From contig JABTBR010000061.1 in NCBI GenBank assembly GCA_013284265.1, forward strand, positions 1 through 36,806: a stretch of DNA of 36,806 nt, read 5' to 3'. Shown one piece after another: positions 1 to 7,640 of this stretch; within the stretch, counting starts at the first letter, position 1; each line of letters starts with the position of its first letter. The translations under genes were made by a program, and so were the position numbers. This stretch comes from Oxalobacteraceae bacterium. GTDB lineage: Bacteria > Pseudomonadota > Gammaproteobacteria > Burkholderiales > Burkholderiaceae_D. Under the pieces are notes generated by a model. That model did not search any database. It was not told the DNA's origin and saw nothing but the letters and a program-made list of their open reading frames with translations.

Positions 1-44
1 AATTTCCTATTCAAAATTTTTTGCTGGTAAATGTCCGATTGCCA

Positions 45-83
45 GATCTAACCCCGGATCCGCCGATCTGACCCCGGATCCGC
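45..83. repeat. tandem 19-bp direct repeat
   Basis: Two copies of a 19-base unit (GATCTRACCCCGGATCCGC) lie at 45-63 and 65-83 with one mismatch and a 20-base period. Each contains the palindrome CGGATCCG. The repeats sit at the window edge beside a low-GC accessory stretch, downstream of the minus-strand lipoprotein gene. They could be remnants of a mobile-element end or a dispersed intergenic repeat; no transposase is visible. Confidence 0.6.
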
Positions 84-139
84 AAAAGGCACGGCACGTT
101 GTCTATTTCACCCGAAGAGCTTGTTGGTTTCTAAGGTGC

Positions 140-1132
140 TCAATTCATCGGACGAGGTAAACGAATTGCCGACCATGGGATGTCGAACTTCACTTCGTAC
201 GTTGCCAGCTGCGGCTCATGGTTTCGAAACTGTGGATCGAAGTGCGCTTGACGCAGCACCACCCGGTCCCCCAAATCTGCGAAGCTCACGATTTTTGTTG
301 GGTGGTAGCGCAGCCCCAAATTAATCTTATCGTTTCGAACGCCGCCGCGAGCGATTACAAGCCCTGCTTGATCAATTGTGACCACCTCCAGGTACTCCAT
401 GTGCGTCAGGATCAGAAACACACCTCGCTGTGAACAGTGGACTTCTAGCAAACCTACCGGCGCGATAAGGTTCCAATTCGGTGTTCTCAATTCACCGCGA
501 CCGAATTTCGAAATGCCCGGGGCATTGATCACATTGCTCGGGCAGCCGACAATTTTCGGCGTCGTCCAGGTGTTTTCGTCCGGCTGAAGAACGCTGGATG
601 GAACAAGTAAGTCGACTTGTGCCGCTTTACCGATGTCGAGCTGTTGATTTCGGTTTGCTGATGGATCGGGGTTCAACAGCTTTGCAAGCCATGCGCCAGC
701 TTGATCGCCTGGCCAGCCGCTATCCGGCAGCGAAAACGTCGCGAGTTTAGTGCCTGTTGCTCTGTCGTAAAGACGTAAATGGCCTTTCGACACGATGTTT
801 CGAAGCGTCTCGGGATATCTGTCTGATAACCGTTGATCCAATACCACCCGGTAAATCGGCAGAGGCTGCTGCTGCGTAGACCTGAAGACAATGCCGCGAG
901 ACGTCCATCGGTAGGTGTTGCCGTTGAGGTCAACCCGAGCGAAGCCGTGACCGAAAGCATATTCGAGGTCAAACACCGCATCGGGAAGTGGGTGAGCGAC
1001 TAGCATTTCAAGTTCGATTTCGTTCGATGGCGGCAGCAGTGGTGGGGGCTTGTCCGCGCAACAGGCGATTAGCACACAAGCTAGCAAAACCAATACTGTG
1101 CTAAATGATGGCAATGCAATACGAGGAAGCAT
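140..1132 (-). CDS. putative lipoprotein of unknown function (330 aa)
   Basis: The family is not recognised. The N-terminus has one basic residue (R4), a hydrophobic stretch of about residues 5-23 and a lipobox-like L-I-A-C (residues 21-24) followed by a second Cys, then a Pro-rich linker. This predicts export by Sec, lipidation by Lgt and signal peptidase II processing at Cys24. The mature part is mixed, mostly beta-type, with many Arg, Asp and Trp residues and no catalytic motif I can name. No clear Shine-Dalgarno precedes the ATG at 1132, but the signal peptide fits this start. It lies on the same strand as the NTPase gene, 320 bases downstream of it, across a hairpin, so it is probably a separate transcription unit. 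Real gene likely; function unknown. Confidence 0.7.
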   Translation of the reverse strand: MLPRIALPSFSTVLVLLACVLIACCADKPPPLLPPSNEIELEMLVAHPLPDAVFDLEYAFGHGFARVDLNGNTYRWTSRGIVFRSTQQQPLPIYRVVLDQRLSDRYPETLRNIVSKGHLRLYDRATGTKLATFSLPDSGWPGDQAGAWLAKLLNPDPSANRNQQLDIGKAAQVDLLVPSSVLQPDENTWTTPKIVGCPSNVINAPGISKFGRGELRTPNWNLIAPVGLLEVHCSQRGVFLILTHMEYLEVVTIDQAGLVIARGGVRNDKINLGLRYHPTKIVSFADLGDRVVLRQAHFDPQFRNHEPQLATYEVKFDIPWSAIRLPRPMN

Positions 1133-1342
1133 TATTGGCGGGTGTCCAAGGGGTAACGTATGAGTAAGGTGATGGACGTCCCCCGCCCTATATGCGCGGA
1201 GAAAGATATTTGCAAAGTCGGCACTGTAGCAGCAAATGAGGGCGAAAATGGAGTGCGAAATTGCTTAACAGCGTGCTCACAGAATTCAGTACACCCCCCT
1301 TTTGATGATTGCTTGACTTCGGTTGTCTGGCATTATTACCAA

Positions 1343-1368
1343 ATAGTCGCAGCACCAGCTGCGACTAT
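1343..1368. terminator. stem-loop, possible terminator downstream of the NTPase gene
   Basis: An 11-bp perfect stem (ATAGTCGCAGC paired with GCTGCGACTAT) with the loop ACCA. It lies in the 320-base gap (1133-1452) between two minus-strand genes, just past the stop of the NTPase gene at 1453. The T-rich tail (TATTTTCCTCTT) is on the plus-strand side; on the minus strand the following bases are ATTTGGTAA, so an intrinsic terminator for the NTPase gene is plausible but not classical. I saw nothing else in this gap. Confidence 0.5.
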
Positions 1369-1452
1369 ATTTTCCTCTTAAAATCATGCACCAGACCTTC
1401 TTTCCGGTGTTCGCTTGCTAGAAGACTACTTGACCGCGGGCCTTGCCGCGCT

Positions 1453-3522
1453 TCACGGCAAAAGCCCTTGCACATATGCCCTTGCCTGCGGAGAATAATT
1501 CTTCAACTGCACATCCAAGAACGATACGCCAACTTTGGCACCGAGCAGATCGGGGTCTAGATAATACATTGCTCCCGACAAACTGATTATCTTATCGTCA
1601 CGCAATTTATCTAACAAAGCGCGGTCGACTGGTCCTTTAAGCATGCGCGCATGCTCGATTTTGTCTTTAAAGCGCGCAAGTTGCCCTTTGCTGTGGGAGC
1701 GGAACGCCATCGTTAGTCGTCGTAAGGCGCGAAGCGCATCAACAGTCTCTACATCCTCTTCTTGGGCTGCTGAGGCCGCAAACGCAGTCCATGGGTGCGC
1801 CATAGAACCTGGCCAAGATACTTGCAATCGTACCTCCGGACGAACCGAAGGCGCAGCGATAGCAGCATCCGCAAACAATTCAGCTGCTTCAAGAATTACC
1901 GCATCATCCGCAGTGTGCGGCTCTGTCTTTACCACCAACTGGCTACAGGTCAACTTAAGACGGCCAGCATTGATGGATACGGGGGCGACGAGTTCTAGCT
2001 GATCACCAATCCCTAGTTCAACGGCCGTTTGCTCTGCGTCAATACTAACCCCGGCAACGCGACGGCCGAGGCGGACTGTCCCATTGCTAGGAGCGACAAA
2101 CTCTAGACGATTGGATATGCCATCAGGACGCGTAATCATTATCTCAACGTTCAGCAACTCCTCCTGACTACCAGAATCGATACTCAAACGCACAGCATCG
2201 CCAGGCTTCGACTTTGCAAGGACAGACTCAAAAACCAAGCCGATGTGCTCTGTTGGCATAACTGTAGCCCCCTCGCTTTCACCTTGATAAAAGTCATAGA
2301 GGAACGGGTTGGGTGTATGGTGGGTTAGGCTAACATAACGTTCCGCAGCACTGACGAGGTCAGGGCGGCTCCCTCTTAGTGCTGTTGCCACAATACAGGC
2401 GGCGAATACAGCGCTCGAAGGGCCGTTGCCGGCGCCGTCAAGGAATGGATGCTGCGGCAACAAGTTCCGAATTGCTTGTTCATACGGCGCAACCTGATGT
2501 TGCGCTAACTGAGTGGGTACTGGCGGTACTGGGAGTTTGAATATTCTGCATGCCAAACGCTCAAGTTGCTCGGTAGGTTCATACAGCATTTGCGGAAGAT
2601 CCGGGACACTATTGCCAACCTGCGTGACAAGTTTCCCCGCTTCCCGTCGAAGAATTTCAGTGGAAAGACTGAGTAAGACTCTCCCGGCAAGTACACGTTG
2701 CATTTCTTCGCTAATGCGTGCCGGGTTGCTTTCGGATGCGATAACTTTCGCTATCGCGTCCAGCACAGGGGCATACCCTACGAATTTGTTCTCATCCTGC
2801 ACAGAAAGCGCCTGAATCCCGGAAATCACTTTTTCTGTGGCTTCTTCATACTTGGAACGATGCGTTTCTAATGCCCGCGCCAGATCTGGATAATCAAATT
2901 TCCCTTCAATGGTCTGTTTCTTAGCCAGTCTCGATAGCTGCACCATTACAAACTGCTTTGCTTCATTAGCCTCGAAAAGTTCGATATCAAAAATCGGTGG
3001 CTCGATGTTGCTGTATTCATTCAAGATCGTCCACGCCTCTTCAATGATGCCGACGCGGCCAAGAATGATCACCGGGAAGCCACCCATCTTCGCAACTTGT
3101 GCGACATCGCTTAGAAAAGCTTCGAAACCGGACTGCGTCACTCGAAGACGCGCCTCATCCAATGCGTCAATTAATACCGTCGCAGTCCCAGAAGTCCATG
3201 CCGCTAGAAGTTGGGTGTAGACAAGGCCACCCACCATGTAGTTACCCGCAACAGTCGCTGCGGTTGCGAGGTCGACGTAGACTGCACCGGTAGCCGCGCA
3301 AATCTCTTTTGCGAGAGTAGATTTACCTACCGCGCCGGGAGCACCGATCAACCAAACATTCTGACTGAGATCATCGAAGCCCTCACGAAGTGTCAGCTTA
3401 GCGGGGACGTAAAATTCATCGGCTTCACATCCCCCGTTCCATCCTGGCAGCACAGCCAAGCTGGCCTGCTTGGCTACATTGGCAAACCGCTGCGTCCAAA
3501 ATTCCTTGATTGATAAGTTCAT
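1453..3522 (-). CDS. NACHT/STAND-like P-loop NTPase (689 aa)
   Basis: A Walker A motif GAPGAVGKST (about residues 60-69) and a Walker B-like VLIDALDEA (about 116-124, with the D-x-x-D/E-A form typical of STAND/NACHT NTPases) lie in the N-terminal third. The middle is helical, and the C-terminal half looks beta-rich and then helical, with no effector domain I can name. The ATG at 3522 (MNLSIKEFW) has a GGGAA-type ribosome site; the frame is open 27 codons further upstream to a TTG at 3603, but that extension looks non-coding. It is divergent from the small membrane protein at 3795, and the two may be functionally linked. STAND NTPases often act as signal-triggered regulators or anti-phage proteins; a defence role here is inference only. 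Confidence 0.7.
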   Translation of the reverse strand: MNLSIKEFWTQRFANVAKQASLAVLPGWNGGCEADEFYVPAKLTLREGFDDLSQNVWLIGAPGAVGKSTLAKEICAATGAVYVDLATAATVAGNYMVGGLVYTQLLAAWTSGTATVLIDALDEARLRVTQSGFEAFLSDVAQVAKMGGFPVIILGRVGIIEEAWTILNEYSNIEPPIFDIELFEANEAKQFVMVQLSRLAKKQTIEGKFDYPDLARALETHRSKYEEATEKVISGIQALSVQDENKFVGYAPVLDAIAKVIASESNPARISEEMQRVLAGRVLLSLSTEILRREAGKLVTQVGNSVPDLPQMLYEPTEQLERLACRIFKLPVPPVPTQLAQHQVAPYEQAIRNLLPQHPFLDGAGNGPSSAVFAACIVATALRGSRPDLVSAAERYVSLTHHTPNPFLYDFYQGESEGATVMPTEHIGLVFESVLAKSKPGDAVRLSIDSGSQEELLNVEIMITRPDGISNRLEFVAPSNGTVRLGRRVAGVSIDAEQTAVELGIGDQLELVAPVSINAGRLKLTCSQLVVKTEPHTADDAVILEAAELFADAAIAAPSVRPEVRLQVSWPGSMAHPWTAFAASAAQEEDVETVDALRALRRLTMAFRSHSKGQLARFKDKIEHARMLKGPVDRALLDKLRDDKIISLSGAMYYLDPDLLGAKVGVSFLDVQLKNYSPQARAYVQGLLP

Positions 3523-3735
3523 TCGCGTTCCCGATATGATTGGTAAGACGTGAAATTCGGCTAGATCATGACAAACAGTAACAGGTTGTTTGATTTTCAA
3601 CAATGGCGTTAGTCAAGCGCCTGTAGCGATAGCAGCAACTGTTTCGGTACCGCCTGAAGGAGTGGCTCTACACGAGACAATGTAGTTGCATATCGGCGAC
3701 AGGGGGGTGCTGGAAATCAGAGCTGACATGAGGCG

Positions 3736-3764
3736 AACTCTCTAGTGCTCCTCAGTCTTATAAT
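3736..3764 (+). promoter_or_regulatory. putative promoter of the membrane-anchored protein gene
   Basis: A perfect -10 hexamer TATAAT lies at 3759-3764. The position 17 bases upstream (AACTCT, 3736-3741) is a poor -35. Transcription would start near 3771, giving a short leader before the ATG at 3795. The rest of the divergent gap (3523-3735) shows no further recognisable site. Confidence 0.4.
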
Positions 3765-3794
3765 TGACGTTTGGAAATTACAGCGAGGCTTGCG

Positions 3795-4451
3795 ATGGAC
3801 TTGTACTGTGCAGCGGCCCAATTCCTCTTCTCTTTAGATAAGACTGTTTCAATCGTAAAGGACATCATCGTTGCTGGAGCTGCGATCATTGGCGCATTCG
3901 TCGCGTGGAAAGGTTTAGGGACGTGGAACCGTCAGCATCAAGGACAAACCACATATAACTTGGTCCGAAACACGCTGATTGCCCTAGCGCAGTATTGCGA
4001 TGCAATTGATCACGTTCGAAACCCATGGATTTCGAGCCATGAAATGGTTCTGATGGACCAAGAGAAGCAAAGAAAAACCGAGGATGAAAAGCGCGGACTT
4101 GCAACCGAGAACGCTTACTCATCGCGCTGGAAGCGGCTAGACGAAGCGCGCTCCGCTCTGATGGAGGGTGTGAATGAAGCTGAAGCGTTGTGGGGCGATG
4201 GTTCCCGGAAACTTGCCGAGTCAATGCTACGCCTGGAGCGAGAACTGAGTGGCGCAATTAGCGAACAGCTACGGTATGAGCGAATGCCCAATCTGCCCTT
4301 CAACTTAAGGAATGATGCGCGGCGGGCCGAAATGGACAAAATAATGAATCGCCCTTTTGATGGTTCAACTGACGAATTCGGTGCGCGATTTATGGAAGCT
4401 GCCAAGGCGCTTGAGGCGCACTTCCGATCGAAATATCCAAAATTAAATTAG
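3795..4451 (+). CDS. membrane-anchored protein of unknown function (218 aa)
   Basis: The N-terminus carries one strongly hydrophobic segment (about residues 20-38, IVKDIIVAGAAIIGAFVAW), followed by a charged cytosolic part rich in Arg, Glu and Lys that is predicted to be mostly helical. I recognise no enzymatic motif. The ATG at 3795 is preferred because GCGAGG lies 6 bases upstream and a TATAAT hexamer sits about 30 bases upstream; a TTG at 3771 is also in frame. The gene is divergent from the NTPase gene, with about 270 bases between them. Single-pass anchors with a helical tail are common partners in phage-defence and signalling pairs, but nothing in the sequence proves such a role. Confidence 0.65.
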   Translation: MDLYCAAAQFLFSLDKTVSIVKDIIVAGAAIIGAFVAWKGLGTWNRQHQGQTTYNLVRNTLIALAQYCDAIDHVRNPWISSHEMVLMDQEKQRKTEDEKRGLATENAYSSRWKRLDEARSALMEGVNEAEALWGDGSRKLAESMLRLERELSGAISEQLRYERMPNLPFNLRNDARRAEMDKIMNRPFDGSTDEFGARFMEAAKALEAHFRSKYPKLN

Positions 4452-4690
4452 ATGTAGGCCGCGCAACGTTCGCTCATGTTTAGTGATCGCGACTTGATCT
4501 GATAGTTACGAAATAATTTTGGCACCGGCCGACCAACCATGTTCAATTCTGTCCAGCGTCGTCAGGATTACTCACAGATCTGTTTCAGCGTGCGCCGCTG
4601 CTTGCGCGACTTGGCCGCCTCGGTCTCGGTGTTGGCCATCGTGCTATGGTATGGGCTGCAATCCCTCTCAGTCGGACTTCAAGGAAGTAG

Positions 4691-5437
4691 ATGCAAAAAA
4701 TAATTTCAGAATTGACCCGCCTATACCTCCCAGCGGGCAGCATATCGCCGGAAGCCCTGGCGCAGCGCCTGCGAGGTCTAAGCACACAGACCATCAGCCT
4801 TGCAACTGCCGATGGTCAAACACGTGCCATCGCCATCCCCTTCCGCAAAATCTCCAGCGGCGATGACGCTGCACATTGGACTCGGCTGTGCGAGGTGGCG
4901 AACGTCTTGCAGTCAGTGTTCAATTTTCCGGCGCCCGCCGTGAGTATCTCCGGCATAGACGGCTATTGCCTGTGGCTGTCGCTCGAAGCGCCCATCGCTG
5001 CGGCGCAAGCCCAGCAATTCATGGAACTGCTGCACGCAGCGCATTTTTCCGACATGGCCTTGAGTCCCGATGCAGCCCTTGCCCCGGTTGAACTACCGCC
5101 ATGTTTGCACACGGACACCGGCAAGTGGGCGGCGTTTATTCATCCAGACCTGGGCGCTTCTTTCGCGGACGAATCGGGTCTGGAGATGGCGCCGCCATGC
5201 TCCGGGCAAGCCGCTTTGCTGGAAGGCTTGCAGCGCATCAGCAAGGCGCAGTTCCAGCACGCCTTGAATGCGCTCCAGCAATCGCATGGCACCGCTCCGG
5301 TGGATAGTGCGCCTGCGCCTGTACCTGTGGTGGCTCCCGAAGGCTTGCTCCTGAAGGATGCGACGCTGGAAGATATCGTCAGATTCCTGCATTCGAAAAA
5401 TATTGAGCCGACGTTCCGGCATTTGATCTCAACATAA
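4691..5437 (+). CDS. conserved-looking hypothetical protein (248 aa)
   Basis: I do not recognise the family with certainty. It has no signal peptide or membrane segment. The composition is ordinary for a cytosolic protein, with an Ala/Pro-rich linker at about residues 200-220 and a short helical tail (DATLEDIVRFLHSKNIEPTF). The central pattern (SISGIDGYCLWLSLE, about residues 85-99, then GKWAAFIHPDLG) faintly recalls core strands of archaeo-eukaryotic primase-type folds, but the catalytic His and Asp residues of that family are not present, so this is only a weak hint. The start follows AAGGAAG, 5 bases before the ATG. The 239 bases upstream (4452-4690) contain no clear gene; a 23-codon minus-strand ORF there (4568-4639) is unsupported. 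Confidence 0.65.
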   Translation: MQKIISELTRLYLPAGSISPEALAQRLRGLSTQTISLATADGQTRAIAIPFRKISSGDDAAHWTRLCEVANVLQSVFNFPAPAVSISGIDGYCLWLSLEAPIAAAQAQQFMELLHAAHFSDMALSPDAALAPVELPPCLHTDTGKWAAFIHPDLGASFADESGLEMAPPCSGQAALLEGLQRISKAQFQHALNALQQSHGTAPVDSAPAPVPVVAPEGLLLKDATLEDIVRFLHSKNIEPTFRHLIST

Positions 5438-5453
5438 GTGAAGCGATTCACTT
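5436..5453. terminator. stem-loop between convergent genes
   Basis: A 7-bp stem (AAGTGAA/TTCACTT) with a GCGA tetraloop overlaps the stop codon of the 248-residue gene and lies between it and the convergent minus-strand gene ending at 5503. There is no T-tract on either side, so it is at best a weak or Rho-assisted transcription end. Confidence 0.35.
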
Positions 5454-5502
5454 GAGATTGGCGCTCGGGAGAAGTAAATTTTCTGGCTGGTTGATGACGA
5501 AG

Positions 5503-5871
5503 TCAGCAGATGGAGCCACCAATGCTTCTGCCCGACGTGAGGTCGAAACCAAAAGAGCATTGGTATCCATCGGAAGGGCGGTAGTAGCAGGCGATGCGTT
5601 CCTTTTCTCGAACCCGGCCGCCTTTTTCAATTCCGCATCTATTTTTTCGGTCAGGCCCTATAGCCGCAAACATCTCGCGGGCAGCTGAACCACGAACATA
5701 AAAGGCAATGCGCGCGTCGTCTTTGGCAGGCGGGGGGGTATCGCCAAGATCGCCGCCATAGATCGCGTATTTTCCCACCAGCGGTTGAAGAGTCCACTCC
5801 CACGTCTTTGCCTCGTGGCCTAGCGCCATACCGGCTACCAACAATGCGAGCGCAGCTATGAATCGTTTCAT
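5503..5871 (-). CDS. small secreted/periplasmic protein of unknown function (122 aa)
   Basis: A clear Sec signal peptide (MKRFIAALALLVAGMALG, likely cut after the ALG before HEA, about residue 18) leads a mature domain of about 104 residues. The mature part has three Cys residues near its C-terminal half (NRCG, RIACYY, YQCS) and a Cys as the last residue, so disulfide bonding in the periplasm is plausible. The segment ARIAFYVRGSAAREMFAAIG looks like a strand-helix unit. I do not recognise the family. It is convergent with the 248-residue gene and divergent from the doubtful ORF at 5898. Function unknown. Confidence 0.65.
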   Translation of the reverse strand: MKRFIAALALLVAGMALGHEAKTWEWTLQPLVGKYAIYGGDLGDTPPPAKDDARIAFYVRGSAAREMFAAIGPDRKNRCGIEKGGRVREKERIACYYRPSDGYQCSFGFDLTSGRSIGGSIC

Positions 5872-5897
5872 GTCGACTTCTAAGCCTTTACGGTTAC

Positions 5898-6140
5898 ATG
5901 AAAATGATTGTCATGGAAAAGCCGCCGTACCACTCGCGGAATTGCCGGGTCGTTGAAGTAAATGACGTCAATGATATTGGAGACGAAGAACATCTGGATC
6001 AGCGTCGCGGTTGCCTCATGGTCGTAATCGGGACTCATTCAGCGTACACCAAGATCCCGGCCATCTTTGCGGAGTGGCCGGACGTCGACATCAAGTCCGC
6101 TTTTATGGGCGTCGTGCGGATCAAAGAGTGCGAATTTTAA
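5898..6140 (+). CDS. possible small hypothetical protein (80 aa)
   Basis: An 80-codon ORF starting 26 bases from the divergent start at 5871. No convincing Shine-Dalgarno precedes any of the in-frame ATGs (5898, 5904, 5913), and there is little room for a promoter. The composition (IGTHSAYTKIPAIFAEWPDVDIKSAFMGVVRIKECEF) looks protein-like rather than random, with a plausible strand-helix-strand order, so a real but divergent or decaying gene is possible. No function can be proposed. Confidence 0.35.
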   Translation: MKMIVMEKPPYHSRNCRVVEVNDVNDIGDEEHLDQRRGCLMVVIGTHSAYTKIPAIFAEWPDVDIKSAFMGVVRIKECEF

Positions 6141-6199
6141 ATCCAATGTTGCTTGGACATTCGTTCGGTAAGTTTCATGTTTTGGTTCGGTTGAAAAAC

Positions 6200-6228
6200 T
6201 TGTCGATTTACAAAAAATCATCTACTAT
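6200..6228 (+). promoter_or_regulatory. sigma70 promoter of the 19-codon ORF / rtcB-prfH unit
   Basis: The -35 TTGTCG (6200-6205) and -10 TACTAT (6223-6228) are separated by exactly 17 bases in an AT-rich context. Transcription would start near 6235, about 37 bases before the ATG at 6272. This is one of the clearest housekeeping promoters in the window. No regulator site such as a sigma54 -24/-12 element is seen, in contrast to the E. coli rtcBA operon. Confidence 0.6.
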
Positions 6229-6271
6229 CAATCCCCTTCGCAAGCCCACCCATTCTGAAAAGGAGATAAAA

Positions 6272-6331
6272 ATGCAAAACCTGAACTCTAACTCTCCTTT
6301 CCTGGGTCTGGCTGGTAACTTCCTGGATTAA
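6272..6331 (+). CDS. 19-residue small ORF upstream of rtcB (leader peptide or microprotein)
   Basis: The ORF encodes MQNLNSNSPFLGLAGNFLD. AAGGAGA (6260-6266) with an AT-rich spacer of 6 bases before the ATG is the best ribosome-binding site in the window. A 17-bp-spaced sigma70 promoter lies just upstream. Its codons (AAC, TCT, CCT, CTG, GGT, GCT, GAT) are those favoured by very highly expressed genes and differ from the GC-ending codons of its neighbours. The stop lies 115 bases before the rtcB ATG at 6447. The gap contains a 6-bp hairpin (6383-6398) and a T-rich run (6420-6432). It has no Cys and no rare-codon run, so an amino-acid attenuation leader is not obvious. It could be a translated leader, an independent microprotein or a secreted signal; I do not recognise a family. 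Confidence 0.55.
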   Translation: MQNLNSNSPFLGLAGNFLD

Positions 6332-6382
6332 TGCCGGCGGCATCGCGCCCGCCCTCCATCCTCAAGTCTTCCTGCACTATCT

Positions 6383-6398
6383 CGGCGTTCACACGCCG
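6383..6398 (+). other. stem-loop in the leader between the small ORF and rtcB
   Basis: CGGCGT-TCAC-ACGCCG forms a 6-bp GC-rich stem with a 4-base loop. A T-rich run (TTATTTTTTCTTT, about 6420-6432) follows some 20 bases later, too far away for a classical intrinsic terminator. A second GGCGGC (about 6336-6341) could pair with GCCGCC (about 6403-6408), giving a mutually exclusive longer fold. This is compatible with, but does not prove, leader-controlled expression of rtcB. Confidence 0.3.
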
Positions 6399-6446
6399 GT
6401 GCGCCGCCATGCCCAATCCCTTATTTTTTCTTTGGATTGGCTTCAA

Positions 6447-7640
6447 ATGGGCAATTTTGTTCAACATATTTCTGATCGTGTGACGATCATCGCGTCCGAC
6501 CGCCTGTGGCTTGAAGACGCAGCAGTGCAACAAACCAAAACGACGGCCGAGTTGCCAGGCATGCAGCAAGTGGTCGGTCTGCCCGACCTGCATCCGGGAC
6601 GAGGCTACCCGGTCGGTGCGGCGTTCTTTTCGGTGGACCGTTTCTATCCCGCGCTGGTCGGCAACGACATCGGCTGCGGCATGGCGCTGTGGCAAACCGA
6701 TATCGTGGCTGGCAAGGCCAAGCTCGACAAGATCGACAAGCAACTCGCCAACCTCGACGAGGTGATCGGCGCGGACGAGTGGGATGCGCTGCAACGCTTC
6801 GATCCCGAACTGATGGGGCGGGTGGATATCTTGTCTACCTTGCTGAGTTCGGTCGGCTTGGATTCGGCACAGTTACGCTCGCTGGGTACTATCGGCAGGG
6901 GCAACCATTTCGCCGAGCTTCAGGTGATCGACCACGTTGAATGCGCCGAGGTACTGGCGCAAACCAAACTGAACAGCAAATGCCTGCAACTGTTGGTTCA
7001 CAGCGGTTCGCGGGGTTTGGGTGAGGCGATCTTGCGCAGCCATGTCGATACGTTCAGTCATGCCGGCTTGCCTGAAGCCGGACCGGATGCGAGCGGCTAT
7101 CTGGCACAGCACGCGGCCGCTTTGCAGTACGCCGAACTGAACCGGGCGCTGATCGCTGCCCGTATCTTCCACCGCCTGCGCTGCACTGGTGAGTTGGTGC
7201 TGGATGTGAACCACAACACGGTCATGCCTGCATGTATCGCCGGTCAGCATGGATGGCTGCACCGCAAGGGCGCGACGCCAAGCGACCAGGGCCTGGTGAT
7301 ATTGCCCGGCTCACGAGATGACTACAGTTATCTGATCGAGCCCGTCGAAATCAACGGTCCGCTGAGCCTGCACTCGCTGGCACATGGTGCCGGCCGTAAA
7401 TGGTCGCGTACCGATTGCAAAGGCCGTCTGATCAAGCTTGCCACTCCATCCCAGCTGAGCAGGACTTCGATGGGTGGTCGGGTCATTTGTCATGACCGCG
7501 CCTTGATTTATGAGGAGGCGCCGCAAGCCTATAAAAATGTCGACAGCGTCCTCGGCAGCCTGGTCGGTGCCGGCCTTGCCCGGATTATCTACCGAAGCAA
7601 GCCTGTGCTGACCTACAAGACACGCGGGGAGTGCTGCTGA
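6447..7640 (+). CDS. rtcB: RtcB-family RNA ligase (RtcB2 type, partner of PrfH)
   Basis: Joins RNA ends bearing 2',3'-cyclic phosphate or 3'-phosphate to 5'-OH, using GTP and Mn2+. The 397 residues include all RtcB signatures: PDLHPGRGYPVG (46-57), NDIGCGM with the metal-binding D74 and C77, RGNHFAELQ with H154, VHSGSRGLG with H185, NHN with H256, and HGAGRKWS with H313 as the expected guanylylated histidine. The ATG at 6447 (MGNFVQHISDRV) matches how this group begins; an in-frame GTG at 6399 would add 16 unlikely residues. The upstream site is a poor Shine-Dalgarno. Its stop overlaps the prfH start by one base (TGATG), so the two are co-translated. RtcB paired with PrfH has been shown to repair ribosomes cut in the 16S decoding centre. 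Confidence 0.95.
   Translation: MGNFVQHISDRVTIIASDRLWLEDAAVQQTKTTAELPGMQQVVGLPDLHPGRGYPVGAAFFSVDRFYPALVGNDIGCGMALWQTDIVAGKAKLDKIDKQLANLDEVIGADEWDALQRFDPELMGRVDILSTLLSSVGLDSAQLRSLGTIGRGNHFAELQVIDHVECAEVLAQTKLNSKCLQLLVHSGSRGLGEAILRSHVDTFSHAGLPEAGPDASGYLAQHAAALQYAELNRALIAARIFHRLRCTGELVLDVNHNTVMPACIAGQHGWLHRKGATPSDQGLVILPGSRDDYSYLIEPVEINGPLSLHSLAHGAGRKWSRTDCKGRLIKLATPSQLSRTSMGGRVICHDRALIYEEAPQAYKNVDSVLGSLVGAGLARIIYRSKPVLTYKTRGECC

Noticed and set aside
4568..4639. 23-codon minus-strand ORF (MANTETEAAKSRKQRRTLKQ...)
   Set aside because: The peptide looks protein-like and basic, but there is no ribosome site or promoter and it is too short to assign; it could be a decayed gene end.
6399..6446. GTG start of rtcB at 6399
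   Set aside because: The 16 extra residues are not typical of RtcB; the family N-terminus begins at the ATG at 6447.
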